This document shows positions 1-7,839 of a stretch of DNA of 51,683 nt, in pieces. Made by a program: the position numbers and the translations under genes. The stretch is from JARRJY01 sp037388705 (lineage in GTDB: Bacteria; Pseudomonadota; Gammaproteobacteria; UBA6429; Thiohalophilaceae): positions 1 to 51,683 of the forward strand of contig JARRJY010000012.1 of the NCBI GenBank assembly GCA_037388705.1. The letters are read 5' to 3'. The stretch's first letter is position 1; every line of letters begins with the position of its first letter. The notes under the pieces were generated by a model, which saw only the letters and a program-made list of their open reading frames with translations, did not search any database and was not told where the DNA came from.

Positions 1-3
1 CTT

Positions 4-417
4 CTAGCGCTTATAATGCGCCTTTTTTGGTATCACATGCCGCACGCCCCCCTGGGGATTTTCCACATCGCCCTTGTAACGGGGAATAATGTGAATATGC
101 ACATGAAAAATACTCTGTCCTGCTGCCGGCCCCACGTTCACCCCGATATTATAGCCATCCGGGTTATGCTCCTTATCAATAAGCATCTTCTCCTCGTTAA
201 TAAGTTCCATGCAGGCCGCCACTTCTTCCGGCATCAGGTCAAAAAAGCTGGCCACATGGCGTTTCGGGATCACCAGGGTATGTCCCGGGCTCACCCCGTA
301 GGTATCCCGGGCACTGTATGCAAGGTCATTCTGAAGTGACACCCCCTGTGGATCTGTGCAAAACAGGCACGGGTTATTCGGGTCACGCTTTTTTTCTTGT
401 TTTGCTGCAGACGACAA
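4..417 (-). CDS. HIT-family nucleotide-binding protein
   Basis: A 137-residue histidine-triad protein. The family signature HVHIHI, the nucleotide hydrolase/transferase active site, lies near residues 105-110, preceded by the usual GQS. The N-terminal CLFC, about residues 17-20, resembles the zinc-binding pair of many bacterial HIT proteins. HIT enzymes act on nucleoside phosphoramidates or dinucleotides; the substrate here cannot be read from sequence. The start appears to be TTG at 417, since no ATG lies at the expected position, with a weak purine-rich stretch upstream. The stop is TAG. Its upstream neighbour at 659 is divergent, so it looks monocistronic from this side. The family call is firm; the exact role is not. 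Confidence 0.9.
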   Translation of the reverse strand: MSSAAKQEKKRDPNNPCLFCTDPQGVSLQNDLAYSARDTYGVSPGHTLVIPKRHVASFFDLMPEEVAACMELINEEKMLIDKEHNPDGYNIGVNVGPAAGQSIFHVHIHIIPRYKGDVENPQGGVRHVIPKKAHYKR

Positions 418-658
418 TCTTCAATACCCTTCGTCTAACTTACATTATTCGCTATTTCATTCAGAGGTGACCTAACAGCCATTGCAATAAATAGCAGCTG
501 ATAATTACCCCTAATTTTCAGATATTTTCACATCTTTCGAAGCAAAAATATAATAAATAGTTAGTCACACCCCCCCAAAAAAAGTTAATACAGTAAATAT
601 TCGCCCCACACGCTATAATCTGACGTCATATTGACTATTTATTGACGAGGAATTTATC
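418..658. other. Divergent intergenic region, HIT gene / DUF4279 gene
   Basis: AT-rich non-coding DNA between divergent genes. A perfect TATAAT at 614-619 could be the -10 of the plus-strand gene, but no matching -35 lies 16-18 bases upstream. A run of seven C followed by seven A lies at 570-583. No RNA gene or further ORF was seen. Confidence 0.5.
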
Positions 659-1087
659 TTGGCATCGAATAAAGGACGGGCTTACTTCTCACTTGTTGGC
701 TATCATTTTAACCCCGATGACATCACGAGCCTAATTGGGCTGGAACCCACTTCAACCAATGATGCGGGGGCAAGAGGCACCCTGGATAAACCCGTGATAA
801 GTTCATGGGAATTCTCAACAGAAACAATAACGTCCGAAACTCAAGAGATGGATATTTATAAACTTCTCGATGATGAAATTCTTAAAAAAATCGAGCCCGC
901 CAAGGACAAAATTATCGAAGTCTGTAAAAACCTCAACTTATCCCCAAGGATCGGCATAGTATTAACCCTGTCTATCGATAAGGATGAAACAACTCCAGAT
1001 GTCGGTTTTGGCGCACGGGTGATCAAGTTTTGCGCAGAGATTGGTGCTTTTATTAATATCGATTATAAACTTTCTGAACGTGTTTGA
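659..1087 (+). CDS. DUF4279 domain-containing protein
   Basis: A 142-residue soluble protein resembling the DUF4279 family. It opens with a beta-strand (YFSLVGYHFNPDDITSLIG), then the typical GLEPT, and a central SSWEFST strand. The family has no established biochemical role and is often encoded near toxin-immunity or signalling genes; nothing here shows such a link. The start is TTG at 659, supported by GAGG at 647-650 eight bases upstream. The gene is convergent with the TPR gene, with a short hairpin between them. No signal peptide or membrane segment is present. Confidence 0.7.
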   Translation: MASNKGRAYFSLVGYHFNPDDITSLIGLEPTSTNDAGARGTLDKPVISSWEFSTETITSETQEMDIYKLLDDEILKKIEPAKDKIIEVCKNLNLSPRIGIVLTLSIDKDETTPDVGFGARVIKFCAEIGAFINIDYKLSERV

Positions 1088-1091
1088 GTTA

Positions 1092-1115
1092 TAGGTGCAA
1101 ATTTATTCGCACCTA
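1092..1115. terminator. Hairpin between convergent genes
   Basis: TAGGTGC at 1092-1098 pairs with GCACCTA at 1109-1115 around a 10-base loop, in the 30 bases separating two convergent stop codons. No U-tract follows on either strand, so a bidirectional terminator is only a possibility. Confidence 0.35.
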
Positions 1116-1117
1116 CG

Positions 1118-2146
1118 TCACGCAGCAGAAATTCCTGCTATCTTCTTCGCCTGGTTTAATTGCTCTTCGCAATGTTTTAAACAAAGCGGCTGTAAAGCAT
1201 GCGGGAAACATTCCATAATCAATTCAAATTCATCGGCAATATCTTCTGCCAGTACGGCATCATTTGTTAATTCTGCCAGTTCTCTTCGTGCTGTTGCCTT
1301 GTTTACCCTGCAGAGCACAGACAGATGCACAGGGCGTTGTTGCTCCATACAGACTTTCCAACCTGTTTCGTAGGATCTTGCTGCCTCTTCAAAGCGTTCA
1401 GGATTTTCTTCCGATTCTGCCAGGTTAAGTAACACCGCCCCGCAATTATTATGTGCCGCTGCCAGCTCAACCGGGTAATTGTCAGCATCGAGCTCTGAAA
1501 TTGCATTTTTATAGGCCACTACTGCTTTCTGAAAAGTACGATTACCTTTCAGGAGTATCCCATAGGTATGAAAAGTCATGCCCAGTTGCAGCATGATCAG
1601 CTTCCATTCTTCCGGTGTTTCTTTTTTCGTATATACCAATAACGCCGCAGTATAGGCATCAACTGCCTTATTCAGTGCTTTTGCATCTGATTCGAGTCTA
1701 CCCAGGGCCTGCAGTGCCGTAGCCAGGTTCGCCTGTGTCGCAGCCCATTCTAACGGGGAGTCTTCCTGCTTATATTCTTCCAGCGCGAGCATGAAACACT
1801 CAATAGCCTTCTTAAATATCTCAGGATCGTGCTGCTGTTGTCCTATGGCGCCAAGAATATTCCCCAGGCGGTTCTGTATTTCAGCCCAGGCTAATGAGTC
1901 TTGTTCACGTAATTCATCTGTCAGCGACGCCTCAAGCGCATCACGTAAACTTTCAAATACATTCGCACTGAAACTATGCTGTTCAAAGTTGCCACGTGTG
2001 TAAAGAAAATTATCTGCAACCGGTACACTTCTGTCAGGTGTAGCAAGTTCCAGCATTTCTTCATCAAGCAGCCCAAGAGAACTCGCAATCGTGCGTTCGA
2101 GTGTACGGTTCACAGGGTATAACAAGTATGGCCTAGAATAATTCAT
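1118..2146 (-). CDS. Tetratricopeptide-repeat protein
   Basis: A 342-residue soluble protein made mostly of TPR-like helical repeats. The repeats have a period of about 47 residues, starting near 87, 134, 181 and 228. Each has an AW/EW opening, an N-L-G/A-x-A-L core, and an A-x-x-A-Y-x-x-A-L second helix. This long-period TPR type is common in bacterial scaffold proteins. No catalytic domain, signal peptide or membrane segment is seen, so it is probably a cytoplasmic protein-protein adaptor. It follows the SlyD-like gene on the same strand after about 30 bases and may be cotranscribed. Partners are unknown. Confidence 0.75.
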   Translation of the reverse strand: MNYSRPYLLYPVNRTLERTIASSLGLLDEEMLELATPDRSVPVADNFLYTRGNFEQHSFSANVFESLRDALEASLTDELREQDSLAWAEIQNRLGNILGAIGQQQHDPEIFKKAIECFMLALEEYKQEDSPLEWAATQANLATALQALGRLESDAKALNKAVDAYTAALLVYTKKETPEEWKLIMLQLGMTFHTYGILLKGNRTFQKAVVAYKNAISELDADNYPVELAAAHNNCGAVLLNLAESEENPERFEEAARSYETGWKVCMEQQRPVHLSVLCRVNKATARRELAELTNDAVLAEDIADEFELIMECFPHALQPLCLKHCEEQLNQAKKIAGISAA

Positions 2147-2176
2147 CTTTCAGCGTAATTCATTTTATGAAGTAGT

Positions 2177-2686
2177 TCATTCCGCTCGCGCGAGTATATC
2201 GTTTAAGTCCGGGTCGGCATCTACAGCGCCACCCAGTTCGATTTCTTCATCGGTGGCTTCACGTATCGATAATACTTCCAGCACGAAAGTAACATCTCTG
2301 CCACAAAGTGGGTTATTACCATCAACGGTTAACGTCTTGTCATCAAAACGCGTAACGATAAAATTCCTGGGTTCACCCTTTTCATTTTCCATGGTGATAG
2401 TCATACCGATTTCGTGATATTCCTCCGGGACATTTTCGATACGATCGGTAAATACCAGCGACTCATCTCTTTCACCGTATAACAATGTGGTATCAATGGG
2501 CACCTCGATGACGTCACCCACCTTTTTACCATACAGATGTTTTGTCACTTCTTCTGACATCACATCATTAACACCATGGACATAACCCAGGGGATAGTCC
2601 ACCGTGACAAGGACATCACCTGTTTTGTCATCGACGACCTTATAATTCAGTTCAACGAATTTTTCATCTTCAATTGTATCTGACAT
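2177..2686 (-). CDS. FKBP-type peptidyl-prolyl isomerase, SlyD-like
   Basis: A 169-residue protein with SlyD/FKBP layout. An N-terminal FKBP half has the PLGYVHG segment, an insert-in-flap region spans roughly residues 75-130, and the FKBP fold closes with DGNNPLCGRDVTF, the equivalent of the SlyD DGNHPLAGK motif. These enzymes isomerise Xaa-Pro bonds and act as chaperones; SlyD itself also binds nickel. The His/Cys-rich SlyD tail is absent and the C-terminus is acidic, so metal delivery is not supported. AGGA lies about 10 bases before the ATG. It sits between the TPR gene and the 127-residue gene on one strand, a likely three-gene unit. Confidence 0.85.
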   Translation of the reverse strand: MSDTIEDEKFVELNYKVVDDKTGDVLVTVDYPLGYVHGVNDVMSEEVTKHLYGKKVGDVIEVPIDTTLLYGERDESLVFTDRIENVPEEYHEIGMTITMENEKGEPRNFIVTRFDDKTLTVDGNNPLCGRDVTFVLEVLSIREATDEEIELGGAVDADPDLNDILARAE

Positions 2687-2719
2687 ATTGAATAATCCTG
2701 TTTTTTAACTATTGCCGCT

Positions 2720-3103
2720 CTAAAATAACGTTGCACCAAAAATCTTTACCTTGTCCTTTTCATAACCCAGCACCAGTCTGCCCAGCCATTCAGCTTTAGT
2801 TTTTTTGTTAATCACTTTATAAAGCACGGTGACATATTCACCACGACGTATCATGCCGAGATAGGAATAATCTTCTGACAGGTTTTTTGCCAGGTCGCTT
2901 CTCGCAAACTGCTTACCCATTTCGACTTCGTTCGCGCCCTTTATAAACGAAGACGAGAAGTTGCGTGTGAACGCACCATAATTTCCTTCATTGGAGTACT
3001 TAACCAGGTCTGCCCACATTGGGTTAGCGTGCTCTAAAATTTCGTCATCTGTTAAATCAATAATATTCAGTTTTTTAATAAGGCCTCTGCTCCTGAAAAA
3101 CAA
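2720..3103 (-). CDS. Conserved-looking hypothetical protein, 127 aa
   Basis: Family not recognised. It is a small soluble protein with mixed alpha/beta character. The C-terminal half (YVTVLYKVINKKTKAEWLG, then LVLGYEKDKVKIFGA) looks like consecutive beta-strands of a cystatin- or NTF2-like fold, which is an inference only. The first codon of the open frame is TTG at 3103 with an AAGGG too close to serve well, so the true start may be further in. It is the first gene after the hairpin that follows aprA and lies 33 bases upstream of the SlyD-like gene, suggesting cotranscription with it and the TPR gene. Confidence 0.55.
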   Translation of the reverse strand: MFFRSRGLIKKLNIIDLTDDEILEHANPMWADLVKYSNEGNYGAFTRNFSSSFIKGANEVEMGKQFARSDLAKNLSEDYSYLGMIRRGEYVTVLYKVINKKTKAEWLGRLVLGYEKDKVKIFGATLF

Positions 3104-3130
3104 GGCCCTTAATAGATCAAGGAGCAGATA

Positions 3131-3167
3131 AAAAAAGGACCAACACTGTACATGTCAGTCCTTTTTT
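3131..3167 (-). terminator. Rho-independent terminator downstream of aprA
   Basis: A perfect 10-bp stem, AAAAAAGGAC at 3131-3140 and GTCCTTTTTT at 3158-3167, encloses a 17-base loop. On the minus strand it ends in a T-run, 73 bases after the aprA stop. It separates the apr operon from the downstream minus-strand genes. A second short hairpin (GGGCA/TGCCC, 3184-3197) lies just before it. Confidence 0.7.
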
Positions 3168-3239
3168 AAGAGTCAATAAATTGTGGGCAGGCTTGCCCCA
3201 GTTAATACCAGGTCAAGCCTTTATTTGCCCTTTATTTAT

Positions 3240-5129
3240 TTAGTGCTCTTCGGCTGGTTTTTTCTCTACGTCACCGACCAGGTGATACAGAGGAGCCTTC
3301 TCCATAGTGTATTCGCCAGTCTTAGGATCGCGACGAGAAACTGTCAGTACGTGCCAGTTAGCATCATCCAGTTTCATGGCATCACCACGGTAGTAGTAAC
3401 CAGGCCAGCGTGTTTCCTTACGGAACAACGTGTGGTGGAATACACTCTCTGAAGTCAGGAAGCGGTGCTTCAGTTCCCATGCACGTAACAGTTCATGAAT
3501 ATCTGCAGCGGCCACATTTTCCAGGTCTTCACCCAGGATTGCCATCTTCTTCAGACCGATGTTCAGCAGCTTGTCGTTGGTCATGTAGTTAACACCAAAA
3601 CCACCACAATACTCATCCATCAGCTTCTGCAGACGGTCAAGACCCTGGCGTGGGTTGATGAAGTTCGGGTTAACGGTACCGGCAACCACTTCGTTACTGT
3701 AAACCGTATGCGTTTCCAGAGGCTTGTAGATCTCTTCCTTACGGCGATTGATCTGAGCGTCAGTTACACGGATACCATCTGCTTTGCCATCATCGATATA
3801 TTTACAGGCAGCTTTAGCAGCTAAACGACCTTCAGTGAAAGAACCTGATGAGAATGCGTGTGGTGTACCACCTACGGCATCACCGGCACCAAACAGACCT
3901 TCAACAGTAGTCATACGGTTATAACCCCAGAAGTATTCATCAGGAGATACATCCTCAGGACCTGAACACCATGCACCACAACCTGTGGCGTGTGAACCCA
4001 TGACGTATGGTTCAGAAGTGGTTAATTCAGGGTTTTCGTACTTAGGATCAACGTCTGTTGCTGCCCAAAGTACCGCCTGACCAACGGTCATACCGAGGAA
4101 GTTATGCCAACCAATCTCTTCAAGATGAGGATCCTGGAAGGCTTCCATAGTAACCATGTGAATCGGACCACGACCTGCATTAACTTCGTTAATGATTGCG
4201 TGGTTACGCAGGCAAGTTGGAATCGGACGGTGAGTGCGGTGAGACACTTCTGGATCCAGGTATTCTTTACCAACCATTTCCTGCAATGCTGGGAACCATT
4301 TTGATTCGTATTCTTCACCGTAAGCATTTTGTGTATAAGTCTTAAGGTGTAAGAAGTAAGCACCAACCGGACCGTAACCATCTTTGAAACGTGCTAATAC
4401 GATACGGTTTTCCATTTGTGTCATTTTCGCGCCAGCTTCGATCATAAGACCATAGGCAGAACCTGATGACCATGGTGCGTACCATACACGACCGGCACCT
4501 TCACCAACTGAACGTGGCTTAAAGATGTTAGAAGCACCACCGGCACCACAAATAACAGTCTTGGACTTGAATACATGGTAGTTACCAGTACGTACGTTGA
4601 AGCCAACGGCACCGGCAACACGGTTTTCTTTAGATTCGTCCATTAACAGGTGAGTTACACAAACACGGTTGAATACTTTGTCAGCTGACTTTTTCGCCGC
4701 TTCAGCAACGATAGGCTTGTAAGATTCACCGTGAATCATGATCTGCCAGCGACCTTCACGCAGGTATGCGCCGGTCTTGCTGTTACGCATGATAGGCAGT
4801 CCCCACTCTTCGAACTGGTGAACAGCCGAGTCAACGTGACGCGCCATATCGAATGCTAAATCCTCACGCACCATACCCATCAGGTCGATACGTGCATAAC
4901 GTACGTGATCTTCCGGGTTATTTTCACCGAAACGCGTACCCATGTAACAGTTAATTGCATACAGGCCCTGTGCTACCGCACCAGAACGATCGATGTTTGC
5001 TTTTTCTGCAATGACGATTTTCTTGTCTTTACCCCAATATCTTGCTTCGAAAGCAGCACCGGTACCACCGAGGCCCGCACCTGCAACAAGGATATCGATA
5101 TCGTCTTCAATAATTGTCTTGTAGCCCAT
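3240..5129 (-). CDS. aprA: Adenylylsulfate (APS) reductase, alpha subunit
   Basis: A 629-residue flavoprotein subunit of dissimilatory APS reductase. In sulfur oxidisers the enzyme runs in reverse, joining sulfite to AMP to give APS and passing two electrons on. The N-terminal dinucleotide-binding motif GAGLGGTG (from residue 17) binds FAD, and the C-terminal region (ETRWPGYYYRGD) matches the conserved AprA end. Length is normal for the family. It has no signal peptide, as expected for a cytoplasmic enzyme. Its ATG overlaps the aprB stop by one base (TAATG), indicating translational coupling. It is the last gene of aprM-aprB-aprA, and a strong terminator follows. Confidence 0.97.
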   Translation of the reverse strand: MGYKTIIEDDIDILVAGAGLGGTGAAFEARYWGKDKKIVIAEKANIDRSGAVAQGLYAINCYMGTRFGENNPEDHVRYARIDLMGMVREDLAFDMARHVDSAVHQFEEWGLPIMRNSKTGAYLREGRWQIMIHGESYKPIVAEAAKKSADKVFNRVCVTHLLMDESKENRVAGAVGFNVRTGNYHVFKSKTVICGAGGASNIFKPRSVGEGAGRVWYAPWSSGSAYGLMIEAGAKMTQMENRIVLARFKDGYGPVGAYFLHLKTYTQNAYGEEYESKWFPALQEMVGKEYLDPEVSHRTHRPIPTCLRNHAIINEVNAGRGPIHMVTMEAFQDPHLEEIGWHNFLGMTVGQAVLWAATDVDPKYENPELTTSEPYVMGSHATGCGAWCSGPEDVSPDEYFWGYNRMTTVEGLFGAGDAVGGTPHAFSSGSFTEGRLAAKAACKYIDDGKADGIRVTDAQINRRKEEIYKPLETHTVYSNEVVAGTVNPNFINPRQGLDRLQKLMDEYCGGFGVNYMTNDKLLNIGLKKMAILGEDLENVAAADIHELLRAWELKHRFLTSESVFHHTLFRKETRWPGYYYRGDAMKLDDANWHVLTVSRRDPKTGEYTMEKAPLYHLVGDVEKKPAEEH

Positions 5130-5611
5130 TAGTATTGCACCCCTTCTTTAATTTCCAAGCCATTTGATTCCAGCGTATGTAGACCGCCGTCATCCAGACG
5201 AATATATTTAGGCTCGTTAAACAGGTACTGACTGTCACGCATGTCATTACTTGGCGCAGCTTCTCCAGCTAGCTGAGGAATTCCTGTACCCCAGGGCTTG
5301 GTTGTAATTGGTGCTAAAAGATCCATGTCTTTTTTGCCGTTGCGGAACTTGATGCGCCAGGCAATAACACCTTTTTCTTCATCACGGTGTACACGCACCG
5401 AGTGACCTAACGGAGCAAAGTCTGCATAACCACGAACGTCAATCGCGTGATGTGGGCAGGCTTTTACGCAGGAATAACATTCCCAGCACATGTTAGGTTC
5501 AATGTTGTAAGCACGACGAAGAGTTTTATCGATGTGCATGATGTCGGATGGGCAGATATCAACGCACTGTCCACAACCATCACATCGAGTCATATATACA
5601 AAAGTAGGCAT
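5129..5611 (-). CDS. aprB: Adenylylsulfate reductase, beta (iron-sulfur) subunit
   Basis: A 160-residue ferredoxin-type subunit. Two cysteine clusters, CDGCGQCVDICP (from residue 10) and CWECYSCVKACP (from about 42), hold two [4Fe-4S] centres. They carry electrons between the AprA flavin and the membrane side. The rest forms the beta-sheet and tail that wraps AprA in known structures. The stop overlaps the aprA start by one base, and aprM lies about 40 bases upstream, so the three form one operon. Length is typical. Confidence 0.97.
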   Translation of the reverse strand: MPTFVYMTRCDGCGQCVDICPSDIMHIDKTLRRAYNIEPNMCWECYSCVKACPHHAIDVRGYADFAPLGHSVRVHRDEEKGVIAWRIKFRNGKKDMDLLAPITTKPWGTGIPQLAGEAAPSNDMRDSQYLFNEPKYIRLDDGGLHTLESNGLEIKEGVQY

Positions 5612-5652
5612 AATATTCTCTCTTTCTTAAATAATTGTTATTCAGTTAATGA

Positions 5653-6507
5653 TTAGTAGTGGTTTGCTGGTTCACGTCTGATACCAGGCCCCATGTCAGG
5701 TGGGTTTTTACCCATGTATTCTGGGACATCCGGGTATTTTGCATGTACTGCAGGATCTGACAGATCGTAGTCAGCAGGCAAATTCAGGTTTGAACCATCT
5801 GCTTTTGCAATGCGTTTTTGTAATGCTGCAGCTGGCTTGAAGAACATGTGTGCAAACTTGGACCACATTACAGTTGAGAACAACACTGTGTTTGAAATGA
5901 TGAATAAAGCGAAGAACAAGGTTGTCCAACCCATATCAGCTACCGCACCGCCATTTGACTGTGAGTAAGACCAGATCAAGGCAAAAGTTGCAGACAACAG
6001 CAGAGAAACAATGAAAAGATCTGCCATACGCAGTTGATACCATCTTACACCTTCTGAGTTCACATCAACGCGGATGAAAAACCAGAACCAGTAGCCACCA
6101 ACACAAAGCATCGCGGCACCCAGGTGCCAGACCTTCGCTAGGGTCGTTGTAGCAATCGTTTGGCATTCAAAAATCATCAGTGCTGTCGACACAACAAACA
6201 GAATGAAACCGTACATGGTGAAAAGATGAGAAATTCTGCGTTTTGGATTGGCAAACTCACCTGAAGTTAAAACTTCGTTAGCAAGTGTTGCAACAGCAAG
6301 ACCGGCTTTTTCTCCAGTACCAACTGTACGTTTGGCATTTTTCTTGGCTTTTTCTGCATCCTGGAAAAAGTACTTGGCACTTTTCTTGTGCATCATATCT
6401 AGCACTGTACCCAGGAACACCAGGATAGCCATTAAAATAATATAGCCCTGCATGACCTCGGGTGAAAACAATGCTGTTAGTTCAGCGAAGGGGTTGCTGG
6501 TAATCAT
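5653..6507 (-). CDS. aprM: AprM, membrane partner of APS reductase
   Basis: A 284-residue integral membrane protein encoded directly before aprBA. Hydrophobic segments lie roughly at residues 20-40, 95-115, 125-145, 165-185 and 195-215, and a proline-rich soluble tail follows. AprM is the presumed electron acceptor site or quinone link for AprBA in purple sulfur bacteria and many other sulfur oxidisers, which lack QmoABC beside apr. Assignment rests on position, size and membrane layout. A strong Shine-Dalgarno (AAGGAGGT, minus strand, 6518-6525) lies 10 bases before the ATG. Confidence 0.88.
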   Translation of the reverse strand: MITSNPFAELTALFSPEVMQGYIILMAILVFLGTVLDMMHKKSAKYFFQDAEKAKKNAKRTVGTGEKAGLAVATLANEVLTSGEFANPKRRISHLFTMYGFILFVVSTALMIFECQTIATTTLAKVWHLGAAMLCVGGYWFWFFIRVDVNSEGVRWYQLRMADLFIVSLLLSATFALIWSYSQSNGGAVADMGWTTLFFALFIISNTVLFSTVMWSKFAHMFFKPAAALQKRIAKADGSNLNLPADYDLSDPAVHAKYPDVPEYMGKNPPDMGPGIRREPANHY

Positions 6508-7073
6508 GATTAAGCTGACCTCCTTAAAGGTAGTTTTAAATTTTTAGCGATTATTATTCATTCTGATTACCGCATCTAATCAATGATTTTTTGCAATAAA
6601 CAAAGATGCTTAATAATACTGTGCGCTAAAGTGTTATATTTTTTAGTTAATTAAAACCGGTTATTCGCTTGTTTTTGACGAGCAAAAGACAAGTTTGTGT
6701 TCTTGAGAAAGTGCTCTGGTAGTACTTGTGAAACTGCCTGATTCTATCCCCAAATCACTGCTAATTTTAGATATTTAGGCATTATTATTTTTGCCCAATA
6801 TGCTCAAATATTTAGGTGCCTAAACTTAACGAGTTTTACTGCCAAAATAAAGGCCTTTTTTTCTTTTAATCCCTAGTATTACATTAATTGGTATAAGTGG
6901 AATTTATATGGAAAAACCGGAGATAAAACAGGAGCTTGTCAGTTGTTTAAACGCCTGAAATTCGTCTAAAAAAACGGCTTTTTTTGTTACTTTTCTAACT
7001 ATTACATTAAATGTGATTATTGGCCTATTAAATAATATTAACAGTCAACTTTTTTAGCATTTTTAATCCTGGT
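6508..7073. other. Long AT-rich region upstream of aprM
   Basis: A 566-base stretch without a gene, between the VOC/PCP_red gene stop and aprM, both on the minus strand. It is strongly AT-rich, with several A/T runs and short self-complementary pieces such as A7-CGGC-T7 near 6968. It holds the TTTAGG repeat cluster listed separately. The apr promoter is probably here, but no convincing -35/-10 pair was seen on the minus strand. No RNA gene was recognised. Confidence 0.6.
6772..6824. promoter_or_regulatory. TTTAGG repeat cluster upstream of aprM
   Basis: TATTTAGG occurs at 6772-6779 and again at 6809-6816, 37 bases apart. The second copy forms a palindrome TTTAGG-TG-CCTAAA (6811-6824), and the first continues as TTTAGGCA, the complement of TGCCTAAA. 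This gives three half-sites in 53 bases, about 250-300 bases before the aprM start. A regulator-binding role is inferred. Confidence 0.35.
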
Positions 7074-7715
7074 TTATTCATAATCAAACTCTGCCTGGTA
7101 ATCATCCGGGTTGATACCTTCTGATTTTAACGGCTCGACGAGTCGTGAACGGGTGACCTTGGCCGAGGCAGTAATGAAGCCCTTGATCACATGTTCACGG
7201 GTAACCGGAGAATCAGCTTCACGGGCCAGTTGCTCTACCACGCGGGTGACCTTACGGCGGGCCAGCATGCGGAAAAAGGCCGGCACATGTGACAATAGAC
7301 GCACCAGCAACTCTTCTGCATCAGGCAACCATTCCCCGGTTTTGGGTAATTCTGGGATAAAGTCCCATTCGTCTTCAGTCAGGGCGCGCCAGACAATAAT
7401 AGAGTGGCCATTATCATCGGTGACACAGGCCATTTTTTCCAGGTCAGGCGTGCTCATGGGCTCGTATTTACTACTGGCGCCATGTTCAATCAGTTTTGCG
7501 TAGGCCTTGCTAACGCTGGGAACAGACAGGCGGATAGTCGAGGTAGATTCGACGTCAGCAACTTCGATCAGCCGGATGGAGACATTACCCGAGTCCAGTT
7601 CAACGAAACCACTTCCTTCCTTGCTCACGTCCAGACCAATAATACTGCCCCATAAATCCCTGGCTTTATCCAGCTGTGTAACCTGCAAATCGATATGCGT
7701 GATGCCATGAAACAT
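7074..7715 (-). CDS. VOC-fold / PCP_red-domain fusion protein
   Basis: A 213-residue protein with two parts. Residues 1-112 resemble a vicinal-oxygen-chelate (glyoxalase/bleomycin-resistance) domain: opening GITHIDLQV, GxxGLDV at 27-30, and the closing DDNGHSIIVW strand. Residues about 130-182 resemble the PCP_red helical domain of light-independent protochlorophyllide reductase subunits: W-L-P-D-A, then V-P-x-F-x-R, then V-x-R-V-V-E-x-x-A-R-E, then V-T-x-E-x-V. No bacteriochlorophyll gene is in the window, so a pigment role is not supported. It lies between sat and aprM on their strand, suggesting a sulfur-pathway role that is untested. The function is unknown. Confidence 0.65.
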   Translation of the reverse strand: MFHGITHIDLQVTQLDKARDLWGSIIGLDVSKEGSGFVELDSGNVSIRLIEVADVESTSTIRLSVPSVSKAYAKLIEHGASSKYEPMSTPDLEKMACVTDDNGHSIIVWRALTEDEWDFIPELPKTGEWLPDAEELLVRLLSHVPAFFRMLARRKVTRVVEQLAREADSPVTREHVIKGFITASAKVTRSRLVEPLKSEGINPDDYQAEFDYE

Positions 7716-7776
7716 GCTTACTTCCTTTCCCCTGGTAGTCTTTTATATGGATATTAATCCTAACACCTGGAACATT

Positions 7777-7809
7777 AAAAAACCCGCCAGCTGTAAAGAT
7801 GACGGGTTT
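7777..7809 (-). terminator. Rho-independent terminator downstream of sat
   Basis: AAACCCG and CGGGTTT (7780-7786 and 7803-7809 on plus) form a 7-bp stem. On the minus strand the stem is followed by a run of six T. It lies about 30 bases after the sat stop and separates sat from the VOC/PCP_red gene, so those two probably have separate main transcripts. Confidence 0.65.
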
Positions 7810-7839
7810 GATTTTCCTGATTTTTAACTATTACAGTTA

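Noticed and set aside
7074..7715. Evidence for photosynthetic pigment synthesis from the PCP_red-like domain
   Set aside because: No bch, chl or reaction-centre gene is present; the domain alone does not support phototrophy.
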